From NCBI GenBank assembly GCA_041666465.1, contig JBAYGX010000063.1:1-8840 (forward strand): a DNA stretch of 8,840 bases, written 5' to 3'. Of this stretch, positions 6,511 through 8,840 are shown one piece after another; the stretch's first letter is position 1, and the number at the start of each line of letters is the position of its first letter. The notes below the pieces were generated by a model. It was not told the DNA's origin. It made no database searches and worked only from the letters and a program-made list of their open reading frames with translations. A program made the translations under genes and the position numbers. The stretch comes from XYC2-FULL-41-22 sp041666465 (GTDB taxonomy: Bacteria > Patescibacteriota > Gracilibacteria > UBA1369 > UBA12470).

Positions 6511-6546
6511 AATCACGGAAAGCGAAAGCGATTCCGTGATTTTTTT
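6511..6546 (+). terminator. Rho-independent terminator of rplY
   Basis: A perfect 10-bp stem AATCACGGAA (6511-6520) / TTCCGTGATT (6532-6541) with an 11-base loop is followed by a run of T (6542-6546), 30 bases after the rplY stop. Confidence 0.92.
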
Positions 6547-6721
6547 ATGTAATTATATCGATACCTCGTCGTAAAACATATTTAGTCAATCCAAGCGTCT
6601 AAAGAATTGAAAAATAGAATTGTTTTTGTCCAAAATATTATACTTGTTGATAACAAAATGATGCTAAGAATTATTCCTATAATTGTTAATTTTCTTTTGT
6701 TGTTGTTTTTTAATTCGTATA
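6547..6721. other. AT-rich spacer with one DnaA-box-like site
   Basis: This stretch between the rplY terminator and the 3' end of the small minus-strand gene holds no convincing gene. It contains TGTTGATAA (6645-6653), the reverse complement of TTATCAACA, one mismatch from the consensus DnaA box. A second box is not seen close by, so origin function is not supported. A TATACT word (6639-6644) resembles a -10 box without a clear -35. Confidence 0.35.
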
Positions 6722-6958
6722 TTAGTTAATCAGTTCGTATAACAACTGCCTCATGTCCTCGATTGAGTTCTTATTTTTTGATTCCGGTTTTTCTTCGGTG
6801 ATGTGCAAATAAAATTCATCTCCGATTTCGTACTCTTCGGGGATTGTGCTTGATGGGAAATACATTGTTACCATGTAGCCTAATTGTGTTTCGATTGAGA
6901 TTGTTAGTTTATCTAAATCGCGGGCGAGTAAAGTACATTTTAAGGTGTTTTTTTGCAT
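6722..6958 (-). CDS. Small protein of 78 residues, function unknown
   Basis: The frame stays open to 7051, but the upstream part runs through the hairpin element. The ATG at 6958 (MQKNTLKCTLLARDLDK) is therefore chosen, just downstream of a TATAAT box. The product has alternating hydrophobic strands (KLTISIETQLGYMVTMYFPS), a turn SSTIPEEYEIGDEFYLHITE that resembles the loop-strand of small beta-barrel proteins, and a helical end (SIEDMRQLLYELIN). No signal peptide or membrane helix. I do not recognise the family. It has the same orientation as hppA, but a terminator lies between them, so it is probably a separate unit. No Shine-Dalgarno; leader very A-rich. Confidence 0.65.
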   Translation of the reverse strand: MQKNTLKCTLLARDLDKLTISIETQLGYMVTMYFPSSTIPEEYEIGDEFYLHITEEKPESKNKNSIEDMRQLLYELIN

Positions 6959-6974
6959 TTGTTTTTTTTGTTTC

Positions 6975-7062
6975 AATAATTTATTATAACTCTCACTAGT
7001 CCTCGCTTCCTGTTTAAGAAAACAGGAGCTCTGTGGAATCGTTCGAGTCATAATAAATTATT
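6975..7062. repeat. Hairpin element copy C
   Basis: The outer 18-base arms AATAATTTATTATAACTC (6975-6992) and GAGTCATAATAAATTATT (7045-7062) pair with one mismatch. Immediately inside lie the conserved strands TCACTAGTCCTCGCTT (6993-7008), identical to copy A, and AGCTCTGTGGAATCGTTC (7027-7044). An inner 7-bp stem CCTGTTT/AAACAGG (7009-7015, 7020-7026) closes on a 4-base loop. The single arm mismatch is A-C in a + strand transcript but a G-U pair in a minus-strand transcript, which slightly favours minus-strand RNA. The copy lies directly upstream of the 78-residue gene. Confidence 0.88.
6983..6988 (-). promoter_or_regulatory. Candidate -10 box (TATAAT) of the 78-residue gene, inside hairpin copy C
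   Basis: A perfect TATAAT on the minus strand lies 24 bases upstream of the ATG at 6958. It falls within the outer stem of copy C. No -35 box is recognisable at the expected distance, which falls in the conserved strand and inner stem of the element. Confidence 0.4.
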
Positions 7063-7125
7063 TTTGTTTTAATTTAGATAGGAGGCGATTTTAATTTTTC
7101 TATTTGTAAATTTCAATTACAAAAC

Positions 7126-7158
7126 AAAAAAATCCCGCCAAATTCATGGCGGGATTTT
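7126..7158 (-). terminator. Rho-independent terminator of hppA
   Basis: A perfect 12-bp stem AAAATCCCGCCA (7129-7140) / TGGCGGGATTTT (7147-7158) with a 6-base loop. Read on the minus strand it ends in seven T residues (7132-7126), so it should terminate hppA transcription. On the + strand it has only four T residues. Confidence 0.9.
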
Positions 7159-7192
7159 ACAGATGTTTTTTAGCTAGATTGTCTTATATTGA

Positions 7193-7210
7193 GTTTTGCT
7201 GATGCAAAAC
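7193..7210. other. Short hairpin next to the hppA stop
   Basis: GTTTTGC (7193-7199) pairs with GCAAAAC (7204-7210) around a TGAT loop, 8 bases past the hppA stop and before its terminator. No T-run follows. It may stabilise the mRNA end; function unknown. Confidence 0.4.
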
Positions 7211-7217
7211 GCGACTA

Positions 7218-8840
7218 TTAATTCAATAGATGTGTTGTCGCGATAATCGGAGCGATAATGAGCGCTATCGTGTTTATGACTTTGATAAGCGCATTTAGGG
7301 CAGGTCCGGCTGTGTCTTTGAATGGATCGCCGACCGTGTCGCCGACAATTGCCGCTTTGTGAGCGTCCGAACCTTTTCCACCAAAATGTCCCGTTTCAAT
7401 AAATTTCTTGGCATTGTCCCAAGCGCCTCCGCCGTTTGACATTTGAATTGCGAGTAATAAACCTGCAACGATTACACCGACAAGCATTCCGCCAAGCGCT
7501 TCAGGGCCGAGTATGAAACCTACGGCGATTGGAGCCAATACTGCCATTGCGCCAGGCATTATCATCTCTTTCAATGCTGCTTTTGTAACTATATCCACGC
7601 AAGTATCATATTGAGGTTTGTTTTGTCTCTCCATAATGCCGGGGATTTCTCTGAATTGTCTTCTGACTTCTTCGACAACTTTGTGAGCGGCTTTTCCTAC
7701 AGCTTCCATACAGAATGAGCTGAATAAGAATGGAAGAACGCCACCGATGAATAATCCGATCAAGACCATGTGATTTTCCAGTCCGAATTCGAAATTGGTT
7801 CCGACTGCGTTTTTCATTAATTCTTCTCCGTAAGCTTGGAATAAAACGAGTGCTGCTAATGCCGCTGAACAGATGGCGTAACCTTTTGTTACAGCTTTTG
7901 TTGTGTTGCCGACTGCGTCCAGTGCATCTGTATTTTTGCGAACCGATTCAGGTAATTCAGCCATTTCAGCGATACCTCCTGCGTTATCCGTAATAGGACC
8001 GTAAGAGTCTGTTGCGATTACCAATCCTGTTGTTGATAACATTGCCACTGCGGCGATTGCGATTCCGTAAACGCCGTTTTGTAGAGTTGATGTTTCGCCG
8101 AAGTAATAGGCTAGTGCGATTGCGACACATACCAGAATTACAGGAGCAAGAGTGCTTTGTAATCCGACTGCTAGGCCTGTAATTACATTTGTTCCCGCGC
8201 CTGTTTCGGAAGCTTTTGCAATTTTTTTAACAGGGTTGTATTTGGTTGATGTGTAATATTCCGTGATGATGTTGATGAAGAATGTTACGCCAAGACCGAC
8301 GAGGGATGCGAAAAATATGTTCAAATCGCCAAGCATATAATCCGTCGCGAAGTAGAATCCGACAGCGGAGATTAAGCCTGTTGCCAACATACCTTTGTAC
8401 ATTGCGCCCATGATGTTTTCTTTTTTGCCGAGACGAACGAAGAATATACCGATTATTGAAGCGATAACCGCGATAGTGCCGAGAAGTAGGGGGTATTCAA
8501 CGCTTTTTTCTCCCGTTTGTGCGACAAGCGTGGAAGATGCCAATATCATGGCTGCTATTAATGTAACTGCGTATGTTTCAAAAAGATCAGCTCCCATTCC
8601 TGCACAATCACCGACATTATCACCGACATTATCCGCGATAACCGCAGGGTTTCTTGGATCATCTTCAGGTATATTTTTTTCAATTTTACCGACAAGATCT
8701 GCTCCCACATCCGCTGCTTTTGTGAAAATTCCACCGCCTACGCGGGCGAATAATGAGATTAGAGATGCCCCGAATCCAAATCCTATAAGAAGGCTTGGGG
8801 CCGTATCGACCGGGATATCAAATATTTTTGTGAATAAATA
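7218..8840 (-). CDS. hppA: Membrane-bound ion-pumping pyrophosphatase HppA, 3' part (5' end outside the window)
   Basis: The frame is open to the last base, so the start lies beyond 8840; 540 residues are visible of the usual 660-770. HppA hydrolyses pyrophosphate and pumps ions, usually H+, across the membrane. Visible are GFGFGASLISLFARVGGGI, the catalytic D(X7)KxE motif (DVGADLVGKIE, visible residues 44-54) and the Mg-PPi-binding DNVGDNVGD. Many hydrophobic helices follow, then SNGGGAWDNAKKFIE and the C-terminal DTVGDPFKDTAGPALNALIKV. The segment GNTTKAVTKG carries Lys and Thr where K+-dependent enzymes have Ala and Gly, the signature of the K+-independent class. This predicts an H+ pump not needing potassium (family knowledge). 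A terminator follows the gene. Confidence 0.97.
   Translation of the reverse strand, partial: YLFTKIFDIPVDTAPSLLIGFGFGASLISLFARVGGGIFTKAADVGADLVGKIEKNIPEDDPRNPAVIADNVGDNVGDCAGMGADLFETYAVTLIAAMILASSTLVAQTGEKSVEYPLLLGTIAVIASIIGIFFVRLGKKENIMGAMYKGMLATGLISAVGFYFATDYMLGDLNIFFASLVGLGVTFFINIITEYYTSTKYNPVKKIAKASETGAGTNVITGLAVGLQSTLAPVILVCVAIALAYYFGETSTLQNGVYGIAIAAVAMLSTTGLVIATDSYGPITDNAGGIAEMAELPESVRKNTDALDAVGNTTKAVTKGYAICSAALAALVLFQAYGEELMKNAVGTNFEFGLENHMVLIGLFIGGVLPFLFSSFCMEAVGKAAHKVVEEVRRQFREIPGIMERQNKPQYDTCVDIVTKAALKEMIMPGAMAVLAPIAVGFILGPEALGGMLVGVIVAGLLLAIQMSNGGGAWDNAKKFIETGHFGGKGSDAHKAAIVGDTVGDPFKDTAGPALNALIKVINTIALIIAPIIATTHLLN

Noticed and set aside
6645..6653. DnaA box TTATCAACA (minus strand) as an origin signal
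   Set aside because: A single site in AT-rich DNA far from dnaA is expected by chance.
6658..6729. Hydrophobic 23-codon frame starting ATGATG, resembling a tiny membrane peptide
   Set aside because: It is very short, lacks a ribosome binding site and overlaps the end of the 78-residue gene; AT-rich DNA makes such hydrophobic frames easily.
6959..7051. N-terminal extension of the 78-residue protein up to 7051
   Set aside because: The extension is translated hairpin-element sequence and runs over the likely -10 box; the ATG at 6958 gives a coherent protein start.
7080..7085. AGGAGG resembling a strong Shine-Dalgarno site on the + strand
   Set aside because: No start codon or open frame follows at a suitable distance.

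Overview
The window is AT-rich chromosomal DNA with compact housekeeping genes mixed with small orphan genes. It uses the standard bacterial stop codons: UGA ends the lipoprotein gene at 2144-2146 and ybaB at 5302-5304. None of the eight start codons that can be examined has a Shine-Dalgarno sequence. The gene style fits an uncultivated small-genome bacterium such as Candidate Phyla Radiation/Patescibacteria, perhaps a Peregrinibacteria-like lineage. Clues are dnaA not followed by dnaN, a FecR-domain surface protein with Ig-like repeats, a short MltG and a stand-alone membrane pyrophosphatase. This assignment is inference from gene style, not a measured phylogeny.

Layout. Bases 1-807 hold the 3' part of dnaA. 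Bases 804-1020 hold two copies of an unidentified hairpin element. From 1067 to 4315 four genes run on the + strand: a putative lipoprotein with a polysaccharide-deacetylase-like domain, a membrane-anchored FecR-domain protein with two Ig-like repeats, and two small orphans. They meet tail-to-tail a minus-strand operon (5598 to 4307) of ybaB and mltG, joined by an ATGA overlap. A divergent intergenic region at 5599-5793, with a large palindrome between two candidate promoters, separates ybaB from rplY (ribosomal protein L25/CTC, 5794-6480). rplY ends in a clear terminator. On the minus strand follow a 78-residue orphan gene, with a third hairpin copy over its promoter region, and the 3' part of hppA (7218-8840), which has its own terminator.

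How the genes fit together. Three products are expected at the cell envelope: the deacetylase-like lipoprotein, the FecR/Ig protein and MltG, which acts on nascent peptidoglycan. DnaA, YbaB and L25 are core replication, nucleoid and translation proteins. HppA couples pyrophosphate hydrolysis to ion pumping and carries the residues of the K+-independent class.

The most interesting signal is the hairpin element at 804-916, 961-1001 and 6975-7062. Two copies share the same two conserved strands, TCACTAGTCCTCGCTT and AGCNCTGYGGAATCGTTC. In both, these are flanked at exactly the same positions by an outer 18-bp stem and an inner stem. The stem sequences differ between the copies while base pairing is kept, as expected for a selected structured RNA or a folded DNA element. 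I do not recognise it as a known family.
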